Notes: generated from the sequence alone by a model not told the origin. Counted from the stretch's first letter, positions 8,627 through 18,009 are shown. The stretch: 64,000 bases of DNA from Marivibrio halodurans (GCF_017963645.1 NZ_JAGMWN010000013.1:1-64000); one strand, 5' to 3'. Numbers and translations: made by a program.

Positions 8627-10087
8627 TCACTGTCGCCAGAAGCCGGGCGCGAACAGCACCAGCACGGTGAATATTTCCAGCCGACCGAGCAACATGGCAA
8701 GGGACAGGAGCCATTTCGCCGCATCCGGCAAGGTGGCGAAATTGCCGGCCGGCCCGATGACGGGCCCCAGGCCCGGCCCGACATTGGCGATGGCGGTGGC
8801 CGCGCCGCTGGTCGCCGTGATGAAGTCGAGGCCCAGCATGCCGAGCCCGATGGCGATCAGGGCGAAGAGCATGATGAACAGGAAGAAGAAGCTCATCACC
8901 GACGCCTCGACCGTGTCGGGGATCGGCTTCCTGTTGTAATAGGCGATGAAGACGCCGTTCGGCTGCAGCAGGCGTTTCATCTGCACCCGCGCGGTGGCGT
9001 AAAGTACCTGGAACCGGAAGACCTTGATCCCGCAGGTGGTCGAGCCCGCGCAGCCGCCGATGAACATCAGCAGGAAGAAGAGCGGCGGGGCGAAGGCGCC
9101 CCATTGCCCGAAATCCTCCGTCGCGTAGCCGGTTCCGGTCATGATCGAGGTGATGTTGAAGGCGGCGACCCGGATCGAATCCAGGAACGGACGCTCCAGG
9201 CCGAGATGGAGATACCCCACCGTCGCCGCCACCGCGACGCCCAGGAAGCCGAAGAACCAACGGACCTGGCTGTCCGTCACCAGGGCCATCGGGTGCGCCC
9301 GCAGCGCCTGGAGATAAAGCAGGAACGGCAATGAGCCCAGGATCATGAAGACCGTCGCGACGACGTCGACCCAGGCGGATTCGAACACCCCGACCGAACG
9401 GTCGTGGGTCGAATACCCGCCCGTCGCGACCGTCGTCATCGCATGATTGATCGCCTCGAAGGTCGGCATGTCGGCCATGCGGTATAGGCCCGCGCAGATC
9501 AATGTCAGGCCGAGATAGATGATCGCGATCCAGGCGCCGATCTGGGCGGCGCGCGGCAGGGCCTTCTCCACCCGCTCGGCGAACTCCATGCGGAAGAGCT
9601 GCATGCCGCCGACCTGCAGCATCGGCAGGATGGAGACCGCCATCACGATGATGCCGACCCCGCCCAGCCATTGCAGCAGCGAGCGCCAAAGCAGGATACC
9701 GGGCGGCGCGAAATCCAAACCCACCAGCACCGTCGAGCCCGTCGTGGTTATCCCCGACATCGCCTCGAAGAAGGCGTCCGTGTAGGAAAGCTGGAGATCG
9801 GCGAAATGCAGCGGCAGCGCCGCGAAGGCAGGCAGCACCACCCAGGCCGAGGCGGTCATCAGAAAGGCCTGCCGAATGGTCAGCGAGCCGAAGCGCACCC
9901 GGTTGGTCAGCACCAGCATGACGCCGACGAACAGCGTGAAGGCGCTGGCCATCGCGAAGACTTCCCAATCGGGATTGCCGACCGCCAGGTCGATGACCGC
10001 GGGCACCAGCATCGCCAGCGCGAGCGTCGCCAGCAACATGCCGTTCACGAACAGGATGGGTCGAAAATCCAGCACGGATACGCTCAT
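8627..10087 (-). CDS. trkH: TrkH-family potassium uptake channel subunit (copy 1)
   Basis: This 486-residue integral membrane protein has the four-repeat M1-P-M2 layout of TrkH/KtrB. The filter-region sequences are visible as ITTTGST (about residues 112-118), TTVATGGYST (about 220-229), TGTGYATE (about 318-325) and ANVGPGLG (about 436-443). TrkH forms the K+ translocating dimer and is gated by a cytosolic NAD/ATP-binding TrkA ring, which is not encoded here. It is in the same orientation as, and 102 bp downstream of, a paralogue, and both share the C-terminal pattern GPAGNFATxPDAAKW, so they arose by duplication. Confidence 0.93.
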   Translation of the reverse strand: MSVSVLDFRPILFVNGMLLATLALAMLVPAVIDLAVGNPDWEVFAMASAFTLFVGVMLVLTNRVRFGSLTIRQAFLMTASAWVVLPAFAALPLHFADLQLSYTDAFFEAMSGITTTGSTVLVGLDFAPPGILLWRSLLQWLGGVGIIVMAVSILPMLQVGGMQLFRMEFAERVEKALPRAAQIGAWIAIIYLGLTLICAGLYRMADMPTFEAINHAMTTVATGGYSTHDRSVGVFESAWVDVVATVFMILGSLPFLLYLQALRAHPMALVTDSQVRWFFGFLGVAVAATVGYLHLGLERPFLDSIRVAAFNITSIMTGTGYATEDFGQWGAFAPPLFFLLMFIGGCAGSTTCGIKVFRFQVLYATARVQMKRLLQPNGVFIAYYNRKPIPDTVEASVMSFFFLFIMLFALIAIGLGMLGLDFITATSGAATAIANVGPGLGPVIGPAGNFATLPDAAKWLLSLAMLLGRLEIFTVLVLFAPGFWRQ

Positions 10088-10189
10088 CGCCTCGCTTCGT
10101 GCCGCGCCCGGCCCATGGTCCGCGCGGCGTCGTCGATCGCGCCTTCTTAAGGGATTTGTCGCCCGGTGGCGAGCGTAGCGGAGGATGCG

Positions 10190-11641
10190 TCAACCGCGCC
10201 AGAAGCTGGGCAGCAACAGGACGAGAAGCGTCATCATCTCCAACCGGCCGAGCAGCATGCCGGCGGATAGCACCCATTTGGCCGCATCCGGCACGGTCGC
10301 GAAATTGCCGGCCGGGCCGATTTCCGCGCCCAGGCCCGGCCCGACATTGGCCAGCGCCGTGGCCGCCCCGGTCAGGCTGGAGACGAGATCGAGCCCCGCC
10401 GCCGACAGCGCGACCGCGATGAACAGCCAGCTTCCGACCCACAGCGCGGCGAAGCCGAGCACGGCGGCGGTTAGTTGATCGCTGATCGGTTGGCCCTGAT
10501 AGCGCGCGAACAGCACGGCGTTCGGCTGGATCAGCTTGGCCAGCGACAGCCAGCCCGTACGCACCAGGACGATCAGCCGGAACATCTTGAAGCCCCCGCT
10601 GGTCGAGCCGCTACACCCGCCGACGAAGGTCAGCAGAAAGAACAGCAGCACCGGCAGCCCGCCCCAGGCCTGATAGTCCGTGTTCGCGAAGCCGGTCGTG
10701 GTGACCACGGAGGTGAGGTTGAAGGCGGCATCCGTGATCGCGGTGGCGACATCGAGCCCGGGCTCCCGCGCCAGCCGCCAGAGCACGCAAGCCGCAGTCG
10801 CCGCCGCGAGCAACCCCAACATCGCGCGGACCTGCGCGTCGCTCAACAACGGGGCGGGATCGCGGCGCAGCAATTGAATCAGCAGCGGGAAGGTCGTCGC
10901 GCCCAGCAACATGAAGAGGACCGCCGTCCAGACGATCGCCGGGCTTCGGAAGTGGCCGAAGGAACTGTCATAGGTCGAGAACCCCCCGGTCGAGACGGTC
11001 GTCATCGCGTGATTGACCGCATCGAACCATCCCATGCCGAGCAGCGCATAGGCCGAGATGCACAGAACCGTCAGCAGCAGATAGACCCCGAGGATCGACA
11101 GAATCAGGGAGCGGGCGCGGGGTACCACCTTCTCGGACCGGTCGGAGGATTCCAGCCGGAAGAGCTGCATGCCGCCGACCTCCAGGAAGGGAAGGATGGC
11201 GATGCCCATGACGATGATGCCGATACCGCCGATCCATTGCAGCATCGAGCGCCAGAGCAACAGGCCCGGCGGTGCCTCCGCCAATCCGCTGATCACCGTC
11301 GAGCCGGTGGTGGTCAGGCCGGAAATCGCCTCGAAGACGCTGTCGGCGAGGTTCATGTCGTTCGCGCCGACCACGAAGGGGATCGCCGCGAACAGCGGCA
11401 GGACCATCCAGGCGGCGTTGGTCAGCAGGAAGGCCTCCCGCAGGCGCAGCTTGATCCGGTTCTGTCGCGTGGTCGCGATACACAACCCGCCGGCGAAGCA
11501 GGTCAGCGCGGAAGAGGCGAGGAAGACCTGCGCGTCGGGCCGTCCATGCCACCCGTCGACTGCCGCCGAGGGCAACATGACGAGCCCGAGGGCGAGGAGC
11601 AGGAAACCCAGGATGAAGAGGACCGGGCGGATATCCGGCAT
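10190..11641 (-). CDS. trkH: TrkH-family potassium uptake channel subunit (copy 2)
   Basis: A second TrkH of 483 residues, with filter segments LTTTGST, TTVSTGGFST, VTTTGFAN and ANVGPGLG. I place the start at 11641 (MPDIRPVLFILGF) because it aligns with the start of copy 1 (SVLDFRPILFVNG); the frame stays open upstream, but that part is unlike any TrkH. The ribosome binding site is weak. The two copies differ in loop lengths and in the third-repeat filter (TTTGFA here, TGTGYA in copy 1), which could give different ion selectivity or regulation. Possible roles as high- and low-flux systems are inference. Confidence 0.9.
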   Translation of the reverse strand: MPDIRPVLFILGFLLLALGLVMLPSAAVDGWHGRPDAQVFLASSALTCFAGGLCIATTRQNRIKLRLREAFLLTNAAWMVLPLFAAIPFVVGANDMNLADSVFEAISGLTTTGSTVISGLAEAPPGLLLWRSMLQWIGGIGIIVMGIAILPFLEVGGMQLFRLESSDRSEKVVPRARSLILSILGVYLLLTVLCISAYALLGMGWFDAVNHAMTTVSTGGFSTYDSSFGHFRSPAIVWTAVLFMLLGATTFPLLIQLLRRDPAPLLSDAQVRAMLGLLAAATAACVLWRLAREPGLDVATAITDAAFNLTSVVTTTGFANTDYQAWGGLPVLLFFLLTFVGGCSGSTSGGFKMFRLIVLVRTGWLSLAKLIQPNAVLFARYQGQPISDQLTAAVLGFAALWVGSWLFIAVALSAAGLDLVSSLTGAATALANVGPGLGAEIGPAGNFATVPDAAKWVLSAGMLLGRLEMMTLLVLLLPSFWRG

Positions 11642-11734
11642 GGCGGCGGTCTCGAATGCGGAATGGAAGCGTTCGCTATCCAAGACACGGTTGTCCGGCG
11701 ATCGCAAGCGGCCGGTCCGCGCGGGCGATGCTTT

Positions 11735-11776
11735 CCGGAATGGGGACTCCGGAATGGAGACACCGGAATGGAAACT
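11735..11776. repeat. three 14-bp tandem repeats
   Basis: Three head-to-tail copies of CCGGAATGGNNACN start at 11735, 11749 and 11763, followed by a broken fourth (CCGGGG). They sit in the 149 bp spacer between folE and the second trkH, within the presumed trkH promoter area. Confidence 0.85.
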
Positions 11777-11790
11777 CCGGGGTAGGGCGC

Positions 11791-12426
11791 TTAGCCCGCG
11801 GTGTCGCCGCTCTGTCCGGCGAGGCTCAGGAACTCGCCGCGCAGCGCGCGATCGGTCCGGAACGCCCCCAGCATGCGGGTCGTGATCATCGAGACACCCT
11901 GTTTCTTGATCCCGCGCGTCGTCATGCATTGATGTTGGGCGGAGAGGATAACCGCGACGCCGCGGGGCTTCAGCACGGATTCGATCGCCTCGGCGATCTG
12001 GGCCGTCATGCGCTCCTGGATCTGCAGGCGCTTGGCATAGAGTTCCACCACGCGGGCCAACTTGGAGATACCGACCACGCGCGTTCCCGGCAGGTAGGCG
12101 ACATGCGCGGTGCCGATGATCGGGACCATATGATGCTCGCAATGGGATTCGAACCGGACATCGCGCAGCAGCACCATCTCGTCATAGCCGTCTGTTTCCT
12201 CGAAGGTGCGCGAGAGCATTTCCGCCGGGTCCTCGTCATAGCCCGCGAAGAATTCCTCGTAGGCGCGGACGACGCGGTTCGGTGTGTCCAGCAGACCTTC
12301 CCGGCACGGATCGTCGCCGGCCCATCGCAGCAGCGTGCGGACCGCCTCCTCGGCCGCCTCCCGCGTGGGGCGCGGGGTTTCCCCTCGCGCATCCTGCTCG
12401 CGGCGGACCGGTTTGATGGCAGTCAT
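11791..12426 (-). CDS. folE: GTP cyclohydrolase I
   Basis: FolE converts GTP to 7,8-dihydroneopterin triphosphate, the first step of tetrahydrofolate synthesis. The 211-residue product carries the zinc and active-site segments [10 protein letters not shown] (about residues 94-103) and [11 protein letters not shown] (about 161-171), plus the GTP-binding GISKLARVV. The start at 12426 has AAGGA 6 bases upstream; the frame is open further 5' but unlike the family. It is followed by a 149 bp spacer and preceded by ApaG on the same strand, with 107 bp between them. Confidence 0.95.
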   Translation of the reverse strand: MTAIKPVRREQDARGETPRPTREAAEEAVRTLLRWAGDDPCREGLLDTPNRVVRAYEEFFAGYDEDPAEMLSRTFEETDGYDEMVLLRDVRFESHCEHHMVPIIGTAHVAYLPGTRVVGISKLARVVELYAKRLQIQERMTAQIAEAIESVLKPRGVAVILSAQHQCMTTRGIKKQGVSMITTRMLGAFRTDRALRGEFLSLAGQSGDTAG

Positions 12427-12533
12427 GGGCTGTCCTTCTCGCTGTTTCGGCGCGGGGTGAGGGGATGTCGCCACACCGGCCTTCCTTCGGGTCATCGACC
12501 ATCGGCGGGGCCGACGGAAAGAAATACGCGCGC

Positions 12534-12935
12534 TCAGTTCAATTGGATCGGCTGATGCGGACTGTCCAGGGAGAATGCGGGGACCGCGACGTCGAAGAGC
12601 GCGCCGTCGCTCGCCTCCATCTCGTAGCTGCCGACCATGATGCCGGAGGGCGTGGCCAATGGCGTGCCGCTCGTGTACTCGAAACTCTCGCCGGGCGCCA
12701 GTACCGGCTGCTCGCCGACGACGCCGGGGCCGCGGACCTCCTGGCTGACGCCGTTTGCGTCGGTGATGCACCAATGACGGTTGCGAAGCCGCACGACGCG
12801 CTCGCTCTCGTTCACGATACGCACGCTATAGGCCCAGACATAGTGATCCTCGCCCGGGGAGGATTGGTCCTCCAGGAAATGCGGCGTCACGGCCACCTTG
12901 ATGCCGCTGGTCACCGCTTCGTACATCGCATCCAT
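12534..12935 (-). CDS. apaG: ApaG family protein
   Basis: ApaG is a small fibronectin-III-like beta-sandwich protein found as a single chain in bacteria and as a domain of some F-box proteins. In gammaproteobacteria it accompanies ApaH and is linked to Co2+/Mg2+ effects, but its biochemical role is unsettled. The 133 residues contain the family signature regions [35 protein letters not shown] and [22 protein letters not shown] (given here in pieces), ending in the FSLDSP strand. GAGGAGG lies 7 bases before the chosen ATG at 12935; another in-frame ATG follows at 12926. Confidence 0.93.
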   Translation of the reverse strand: MDAMYEAVTSGIKVAVTPHFLEDQSSPGEDHYVWAYSVRIVNESERVVRLRNRHWCITDANGVSQEVRGPGVVGEQPVLAPGESFEYTSGTPLATPSGIMVGSYEMEASDGALFDVAVPAFSLDSPHQPIQLN

Positions 12936-13052
12936 TCCCGCGCCCCTCCTCGCGATCGACACCCGGCGGCGGTCCCGTCGCGACGTCGCCTCCGCACGCG
13001 CCGAACCATAGGGTCGGGGAAAGGGGGCTGTCCAGCCGTCCCGAACGACGAA

Positions 13053-13078
13053 GGCCGGGCTCCCGAAGGAACCCGGCC
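13053..13078 (-). terminator. intrinsic terminator after the OmpA-like lipoprotein gene
   Basis: Read on the minus strand, GGCCGGG with TTCC pairs to GGAG with CCCGGCC around a TTCG tetraloop, a very stable stem of about ten pairs. It is followed by TTCGTCGTT, only modestly T-rich. A second nested palindrome, TCGACGCG (13082-13089) / CGCGTCGA (13112-13119), lies between it and the stop codon. Confidence 0.6.
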
Positions 13079-13129
13079 CCGTCGACGCGCCTTTGTGGGA
13101 GGCGCGCCTACCGCGTCGAAAGCGCGATC

Positions 13130-13993
13130 CTATTCGATCGTGATCGTCACGCGCCGGTTCTGCGGCGAGCGAACGCCGTCGCCGGTCGCGACCATCGGAT
13201 CGCTCTCGCCCTTGGCATCGATCGCCATGGAGCCGTTGGAGATGCCCCGGCCGGCGAGCGCATCGCGCACCGTCGTCGCGCGGCGCATCGACAGGTCCAT
13301 GTTGTACTGCGTCGAGCCGGACGTGTCCGCATGCCCCACGATATCGACGAACCCGTCATTGTAGGCCGGCAGACGCTCCTCCACGAGTTCCAGGATCGCC
13401 ATGGCGCCGTCATTGAGGGCGGTCGAGTCGAAGTCGAAGAATACCATGAAGGTGACCGGCTCCATGACCTGCGGCTCGGGCTCCGGCTTGGGTTCCGGCT
13501 CCGGCTCGGGTTCCGGCTCCATCACTTCCTGAAGCTTGGCGAGCGCCGCCTCGAATTCCTCCTGGCAGGCCTCGATATCCTCGGGCTGATGGTTCTCTTC
13601 CTGCTGCTCGACCCAGCAGTCGAATTTTGCCTGGGCGTGCGCGGCTTCCATCGGATGGTTACGACGCCCGCCGGTGTTGAGGGCGGCGATGAGGCGGCTG
13701 CGTGCCTCGGCCATCTCGTTGACCCGGTCTTCCGGCAGGTTCCAGTCGGAGAGTTCCTCCGGCGGGACGACCTCGCCGCGCGCCGCGCGCAGGCCCTTCT
13801 CGGCGAAGTATTCCTGGTCGATCCAGTCCTTCATCTCATACGCCTCGAACTCGGCGAAGGTCTGGTATTCCTTCGCCAGCGCGCGCGTGAATTCCGAACC
13901 GGTCGGTTCGGTCTTCTGAAGTTCCTCGAGATCCCAGGTGGTACACGCGCCAAGCAAGGCGACGGCGCATGCGATAACGGCAAATCTGAACAT
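13130..13993 (-). CDS. OmpA-family peptidoglycan-binding lipoprotein
   Basis: The 287-residue protein has a lipoprotein signal, [17 protein letters not shown], so Cys17 would be lipidated. Residues about 20-155 are a helical, acidic region. A stiff Glu-Pro linker of alternating EP/KP pairs follows at about 166-182. A C-terminal OmpA domain (about 186-287) shows [25 protein letters not shown] and the final RRVTITIE, the residues that grip diaminopimelate in peptidoglycan. It therefore probably ties the outer membrane to the wall, like Pal. The start at 13993 has GGGGG about 8 bases upstream. Its leader may be long, since the best promoter lies near 14250. A strong terminator follows. Confidence 0.88.
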   Translation of the reverse strand: MFRFAVIACAVALLGACTTWDLEELQKTEPTGSEFTRALAKEYQTFAEFEAYEMKDWIDQEYFAEKGLRAARGEVVPPEELSDWNLPEDRVNEMAEARSRLIAALNTGGRRNHPMEAAHAQAKFDCWVEQQEENHQPEDIEACQEEFEAALAKLQEVMEPEPEPEPEPKPEPEPQVMEPVTFMVFFDFDSTALNDGAMAILELVEERLPAYNDGFVDIVGHADTSGSTQYNMDLSMRRATTVRDALAGRGISNGSMAIDAKGESDPMVATGDGVRSPQNRRVTITIE

Positions 13994-14324
13994 TGTGCGA
14001 CCCCCAGCATTCACGCGCCGTCGGGGCGGGCGTCGCCCGTGTCGGCGCGGAGGTTTTCATCGTTTCGATCGATATCCGGCGACTAATGGGCGCGCCCGAA
14101 ACCATGCCCTCTTCATCGAACGAGGCGATTCCATGGGCCCTTTGGAAACCGAAATACCAACCCCTGCCCCACAGCACTTAGGTATCCTAACCGCTAGGGA
14201 AAGGGTGAGCGAGGAAAAAAATTACATCAACGAAATATAATTATTAAAAATGATGAATAAAAACAACAATAAACAGATAAGATGCCGTATTGCCGGAATT
14301 ATGATGCGGATGGCTGGGGCGGCC
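13994..14324. other. intergenic region with an AT-rich block
   Basis: This 331 bp gap separates the OmpA-like lipoprotein start from the 3' end of the ynjD-like gene. Positions about 14205-14300 are strikingly A/T-rich for this genome (runs of A at 14215-14221, then TATAATTATTAAAAA). I see no convincing gene. Short forward frames, for example at 14132-14240, lack a ribosome binding site and family-like sequence. It most likely holds the lipoprotein promoter and a long 5' leader. Confidence 0.6.
14238..14266 (-). promoter_or_regulatory. candidate sigma-70-like promoter for the OmpA-like lipoprotein
   Basis: On the minus strand TTGTTT (14261-14266) is followed after 17 bases by TAATTA (14238-14243), inside the AT-rich block. 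It would give a leader of roughly 235 bases before the ATG at 13993. The AT-richness makes chance matches likely. Confidence 0.35.
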
Positions 14325-14981
14325 CTAGGCGAATTCGAGGTCGATGACCGGCCCGCCGGCGGCTTCGGCGTCGCTGGGGTCGTGCGTCACCAACAATGTC
14401 GGCAGCGCGCGCGCGCGGGCGTGCTCGAAGACGAAGGCGCGGAATCGCCCGCGCAGCGCCGTGTCCAGTTTCGAGAAAGGCTCGTCCAGCAACAGCGCCC
14501 GCGGTTCCGCCAGGAGAGTCCGCAGGCAGGCGACGCGCGCCCTCTGCCCGCCGGAAAGGGTGGCGGGGTCGCGCGCTTCGAAACCCACCATGCCGGCTTC
14601 TTCCAGCGCGGTGGCGATCCGCCCCGCCCGTTCCGCGCGGTCGAGCCCGGCGGGCAGGCCGAAGGCGAGATTCCCGCCGACCGACAGGTGCGGGAAGAGG
14701 AGGTCGTCCTGGAACAGGATGCCCATGCGCCGATGTTCCGGCGGCAGACCGTCCAGCGGGCTATCGCCCAAGGAAGCCCGCCCCGTCGCGGTGAAATCCG
14801 GCGCCAAGGTTCCACAGAGGTGGGAAAGCAGCGTCGATTTCCCGGAGCCCGAGGCCCCCTTGATCGTCACCACCCCGCCCGGGGGAACGGTCAGGCTGAG
14901 TGGGGCGAAGAGCGGGCGGCCGCCGATCGCGATCGTCACCGCCTCCAGGGTCAGGGGAACGGGGGCCGTCACGTCGCGCAT
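14325..14981 (-). CDS. ynjD: YnjD-type ABC importer ATP-binding protein
   Basis: The 218-residue ATPase shows Walker A GASGSGKST (about residues 42-50), signature LSGGQRARV, Walker B ALLLDEPF and a switch His in LVTHDPSD. It matches E. coli YnjD in length and resembles ThiQ/PotA-type ATPases. The start follows the ynjC stop by 4 bp, with GGGAGGGA about 10 bases before the ATG inside the end of ynjC. It is the last gene of the three-gene ynjB-ynjC-ynjD unit, an importer whose substrate is unknown, although spermidine- or thiamine-like compounds are sometimes suggested for relatives. Confidence 0.85.
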   Translation of the reverse strand: MRDVTAPVPLTLEAVTIAIGGRPLFAPLSLTVPPGGVVTIKGASGSGKSTLLSHLCGTLAPDFTATGRASLGDSPLDGLPPEHRRMGILFQDDLLFPHLSVGGNLAFGLPAGLDRAERAGRIATALEEAGMVGFEARDPATLSGGQRARVACLRTLLAEPRALLLDEPFSKLDTALRGRFRAFVFEHARARALPTLLVTHDPSDAEAAGGPVIDLEFA

Positions 14982-14985
14982 GATG

Positions 14986-16701
14986 TCATAATCCCTCCCG
15001 CATGCCCCGGCGGTGGCGGTGCAGCCAACCGGGCAAAATGCTCGCCAACAGGAAGCCGATGAGCGGCAGTGCCGCCTGCAATACCGCGAAGACGCCGATC
15101 ACGCGGAAATCGCCACCGCCCGCCCGCGCGACCGCTTCCGTCGTCAGGGTCGTGATCCGGCCGCCGCCGGCGAAGACGGTGGGCAGATATTCGCCTACGC
15201 TGACCGCGAAGCCGACGGCCAGCGCGATCGCCACCGCCCGGGTCAGCATCGGCAGCTTGATGCGCCAGAAGACGCGGTTCGGGCCCGCGCCTAGACAAAG
15301 CGCGCCGCGCGCGTAGCGCGGGTCGAGGCGCCGGAACGGTTCCGACAGCGACAGGAACATATAGGGCAGCACGAAGAGGAGGTGCGCCCAGATCAGCGCG
15401 CCCCACGTCCCCTCCAGCCCGAGACCGAGAAGCAGCACCTGCGCGCCGAAGAGGAAGGCCACCTGCGGAACGATGAGGGGCGTATAGAGCAGCCAGAGCG
15501 CGCGCGACGTGGGCCGCCGCCCGGCGCGATCCTCCGCCTCCAGGCAGGCCAGCACGAGGACGAGGCCGATGACCGCCGCCACCAGCCCGACGATCAGGGT
15601 CGTCGCGGCCGGCCCGCCCGCCATGCCGGAGAAACCGGCCCAGTTGCCGAGGCTCCATTCCGACGGCAGCGCGTCCGGCCAACGCCAGCGCCGGGCGACG
15701 GACCACACCCCCATGGCGGCGAGCGCGGCGACGCCCACGCCCGCGACCGCGACCGTCAGCGCGGTGGCGATCCGCGCCGCCCCTTCCGCCCCGCCGCGCG
15801 CGCCATCCATGACCCAGCGCCGGCCGAGCCGGGCAACCAACCGCTCGCCGCCGGTCCAGGCCAGGATCGCCGCCAACGCCACGCCGAGTTGCAGGCACGC
15901 CCCGGCGGCGGCCACGAACTGGAAGGCGAGGTCCGGATCGTTCGCCCAGCGCATGATCAGGATGGCCAGCGTCGGCGACGTGCTGCCCGTCAGCAGCAGC
16001 GCGACATCGACGACGGAAACCGAGAAGGCGACGACCGCCAGGATCGGCAGGCGGATCTGGCGATAGACCAGCGGCAGGACCGCCTTGATCCAAGCCGTCG
16101 CCCGGCCGTAGCCGAGGCCGCGCGCGACCGCCAGCGTCCTGTCCGCCGGCACCTGCGCCAGCGCGCCGAGCGTCATCAGGAATAGGAAGGGCGTTTCCTT
16201 CACCACCAAGGCCAGGATCAGGTTGAGCCCGTAAGGATCGGGCGACAGCGCGATATCCGGCGGCCATTGATAGCCCGTCGCCCAGGGTGACAGCACGCGC
16301 AGCAGCCAGCCGCTGGGCGCCAGCAGAAAGGCGAGGCCGAGCGCGAAGGCCGCGTGCGGCACGGCCAGAAGCGGCGCGAACAGCCGCTGCATGCGTCGGA
16401 ACAGCCGCGTGCCGTGACAGGCGGCGGCGAACCCGGTGGTGAGCGTGAAGGACAGCGTGGCGGCGGCGAGGCCGGTCCATAGGCTCATCCCCACGGCGCT
16501 CCCCGTTCCGGGATAGGCGGCCAGCCGCCGCCAGGGGTCGAGGCTCGGACCGTCCCCGCCGAGCGCGGGCAGATAGCCGAAGGCCGGCAGCACCGCCCCG
16601 ACCAGCCCCGCGCCGACGGGGCCGAGGAACAGCAGCAGCGTCACGGCCGGGGCGAAGCGCAGCCAGCCGCGTCGCTGTCCGGGGCGCGTCGCCTCCATCA
16701 T
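14986..16701 (-). CDS. ynjC: YnjC-type ABC importer permease, duplicated membrane domain
   Basis: This 571-residue membrane protein carries two binding-protein-dependent transport permease halves in one chain (about residues 15-290 and 310-560), with roughly twelve helices. That is the YnjC/ThiP/AfuB layout. The coupling EAA-type loop is recognisable in each half, for example ARGLGYGRATAWIKAVLP and ARGALCLGAGPNRVFWRIKLP (about 21 residues each, so given by key residues: ARG...G...W.K/I.LP). It sits 4 bp upstream of ynjD and 69 bp downstream of ynjB. Two in-frame ATGs open the gene (16701 and 16698); GGGTGGG lies just upstream. Confidence 0.87.
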   Translation of the reverse strand: MMEATRPGQRRGWLRFAPAVTLLLFLGPVGAGLVGAVLPAFGYLPALGGDGPSLDPWRRLAAYPGTGSAVGMSLWTGLAAATLSFTLTTGFAAACHGTRLFRRMQRLFAPLLAVPHAAFALGLAFLLAPSGWLLRVLSPWATGYQWPPDIALSPDPYGLNLILALVVKETPFLFLMTLGALAQVPADRTLAVARGLGYGRATAWIKAVLPLVYRQIRLPILAVVAFSVSVVDVALLLTGSTSPTLAILIMRWANDPDLAFQFVAAAGACLQLGVALAAILAWTGGERLVARLGRRWVMDGARGGAEGAARIATALTVAVAGVGVAALAAMGVWSVARRWRWPDALPSEWSLGNWAGFSGMAGGPAATTLIVGLVAAVIGLVLVLACLEAEDRAGRRPTSRALWLLYTPLIVPQVAFLFGAQVLLLGLGLEGTWGALIWAHLLFVLPYMFLSLSEPFRRLDPRYARGALCLGAGPNRVFWRIKLPMLTRAVAIALAVGFAVSVGEYLPTVFAGGGRITTLTTEAVARAGGGDFRVIGVFAVLQAALPLIGFLLASILPGWLHRHRRGMREGL

Positions 16702-16770
16702 GACCCACCCGGGGGGTAGGGCCCCGCGTCCCGGCGCGGCGCGGCGCGCGTGGTGACCTCGCCTATCGGC

Positions 16771-18009
16771 CTAGCTGCCATAGCGGGTGAGCCAATGCTC
16801 CTCGATCCGGGTCATCCAGGTCGGGTGCGGCTCCGGCAGGCTGGGGCCGAGCGCGTTCGGCGGCAGCGTCGCGGGACCGCGCGGCAGGTCGGCGAAGAGC
16901 GCGCGCTGCTCCGCCGACAATTTAGCGACGCTCAAAACCGTCTGGTCGCCCCACACCGTCGCGTCCTGCTTGCGGGCCTGCGCCTCCGGGCCCATCAGGA
17001 AGTTGGCGACGACCATCGCGGCGTCCTTGTGGGCGGCATTATAGGGGATGGCGACGAAATGCGTGTTGCCGATCGTGCCCTCGTCGAAGACGAAGGTCCG
17101 CACCGTCTCCGGCAGGCGGCCTTGCGCGATCAGGGCCGAGGCTTCGCCCGGATTGAAGCTTATGGCGATATCGACGGCGCCGTTATCCAGCATGCGCATC
17201 TGCTCGGTACTGGATTTCGGATAGTCGGTGCCTTCGCGCCACAGCACCGGGTCGAGTTCGTCCAGATAGGCCCAGAGCGGCGCCGTAACCGCGGCGAAAT
17301 TTCCACCCGCCGGGTCGAGCAGTACCGCCGGATCGTCGGCGAGCGCGTGCAGCGCCTGCTTCAGGAAGGTGGTGCCGGTGAAGTCCGGCGGGGCGGGGTA
17401 GGTGAACCGCCCCGGGTTGGCCTTGGCGAAGGCGAGAAGTTCTCGGATCGACCCCGGCGTTTCCTCCAGGCGCGCGCTGTCGTAGGGGAAGACGATCTTC
17501 GCCATGCCCCAGGGCGCCTCCAGCCCCTCCGTCGGGACGGTGAAGTCGATGACGGTGGTGGGTTTTTCCACCGGGTCGATCAGCGCGAAGTTCGGCAGGA
17601 TTTCGTCCAGCGGGCCATGTAGAAGATTCGCGTCCTTCATCGCCTTGAAGTTCTCGCCGTTGATCCAGATGAGGTCGACGGACCCGTCCTCGTCGCGCCC
17701 TGCCGTCTTCTCCGCCAGGACCTTGCGCACCGCTTCCGCCGTGTCGTTCAATTTGACGTGGACGAGGTCGATGCCGAAGCGGTCCTCGACCGTGTCGGCG
17801 ACCCATTGGATATAGCCGTTGGTGCTTTCGCTGCCGCCCCAGGCGTTCCAATAGACGCTCTCGCCCTCGGCGGCGGCCAGGATTTCGGGCCAGACGCGCT
17901 CCTGCGCCGAGGCGGGGGAGGCGACGGAAAGCGCGAACAGGCCGATGGCCAGCGGCGCGGCGAGAATGGCGAGGGCGGATCGGCCGGACACTCGGGGCAT
18001 GGTCGGCAT
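16771..18009 (-). CDS. ynjB: YnjB-type periplasmic substrate-binding protein
   Basis: The 412-residue protein has a Sec signal peptide ending in ASPASAQE (cleavage near residue 35) and a type II periplasmic-binding fold resembling thiamine/iron-type binding proteins. Recognisable family segments are VYWNAWGGSESTNGYI, LIWINGENFKAMK, APWGMAKIVFPYD and the C-terminal HPTWMTRIEEHW. It delivers an unknown solute to YnjC/YnjD. The 500 bp spacer upstream holds no TPP or other riboswitch that I can recognise. The family name is assigned from the three-gene synteny and overall sequence resemblance to E. coli ynjBCD, not from any function test. Confidence 0.87.
   Translation of the reverse strand: MPTMPRVSGRSALAILAAPLAIGLFALSVASPASAQERVWPEILAAAEGESVYWNAWGGSESTNGYIQWVADTVEDRFGIDLVHVKLNDTAEAVRKVLAEKTAGRDEDGSVDLIWINGENFKAMKDANLLHGPLDEILPNFALIDPVEKPTTVIDFTVPTEGLEAPWGMAKIVFPYDSARLEETPGSIRELLAFAKANPGRFTYPAPPDFTGTTFLKQALHALADDPAVLLDPAGGNFAAVTAPLWAYLDELDPVLWREGTDYPKSSTEQMRMLDNGAVDIAISFNPGEASALIAQGRLPETVRTFVFDEGTIGNTHFVAIPYNAAHKDAAMVVANFLMGPEAQARKQDATVWGDQTVLSVAKLSAEQRALFADLPRGPATLPPNALGPSLPEPHPTWMTRIEEHWLTRYGS

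Noticed and set aside
13485-13545. Glu-Pro coding repeat in the OmpA-like gene as a DNA microsatellite
   Set aside because: It encodes a normal rigid linker of peptidoglycan-binding lipoproteins, so it is explained by protein function.
14132-14240. Small forward frame of about 35 codons in the AT-rich gap
   Set aside because: No ribosome binding site and no protein-like composition.
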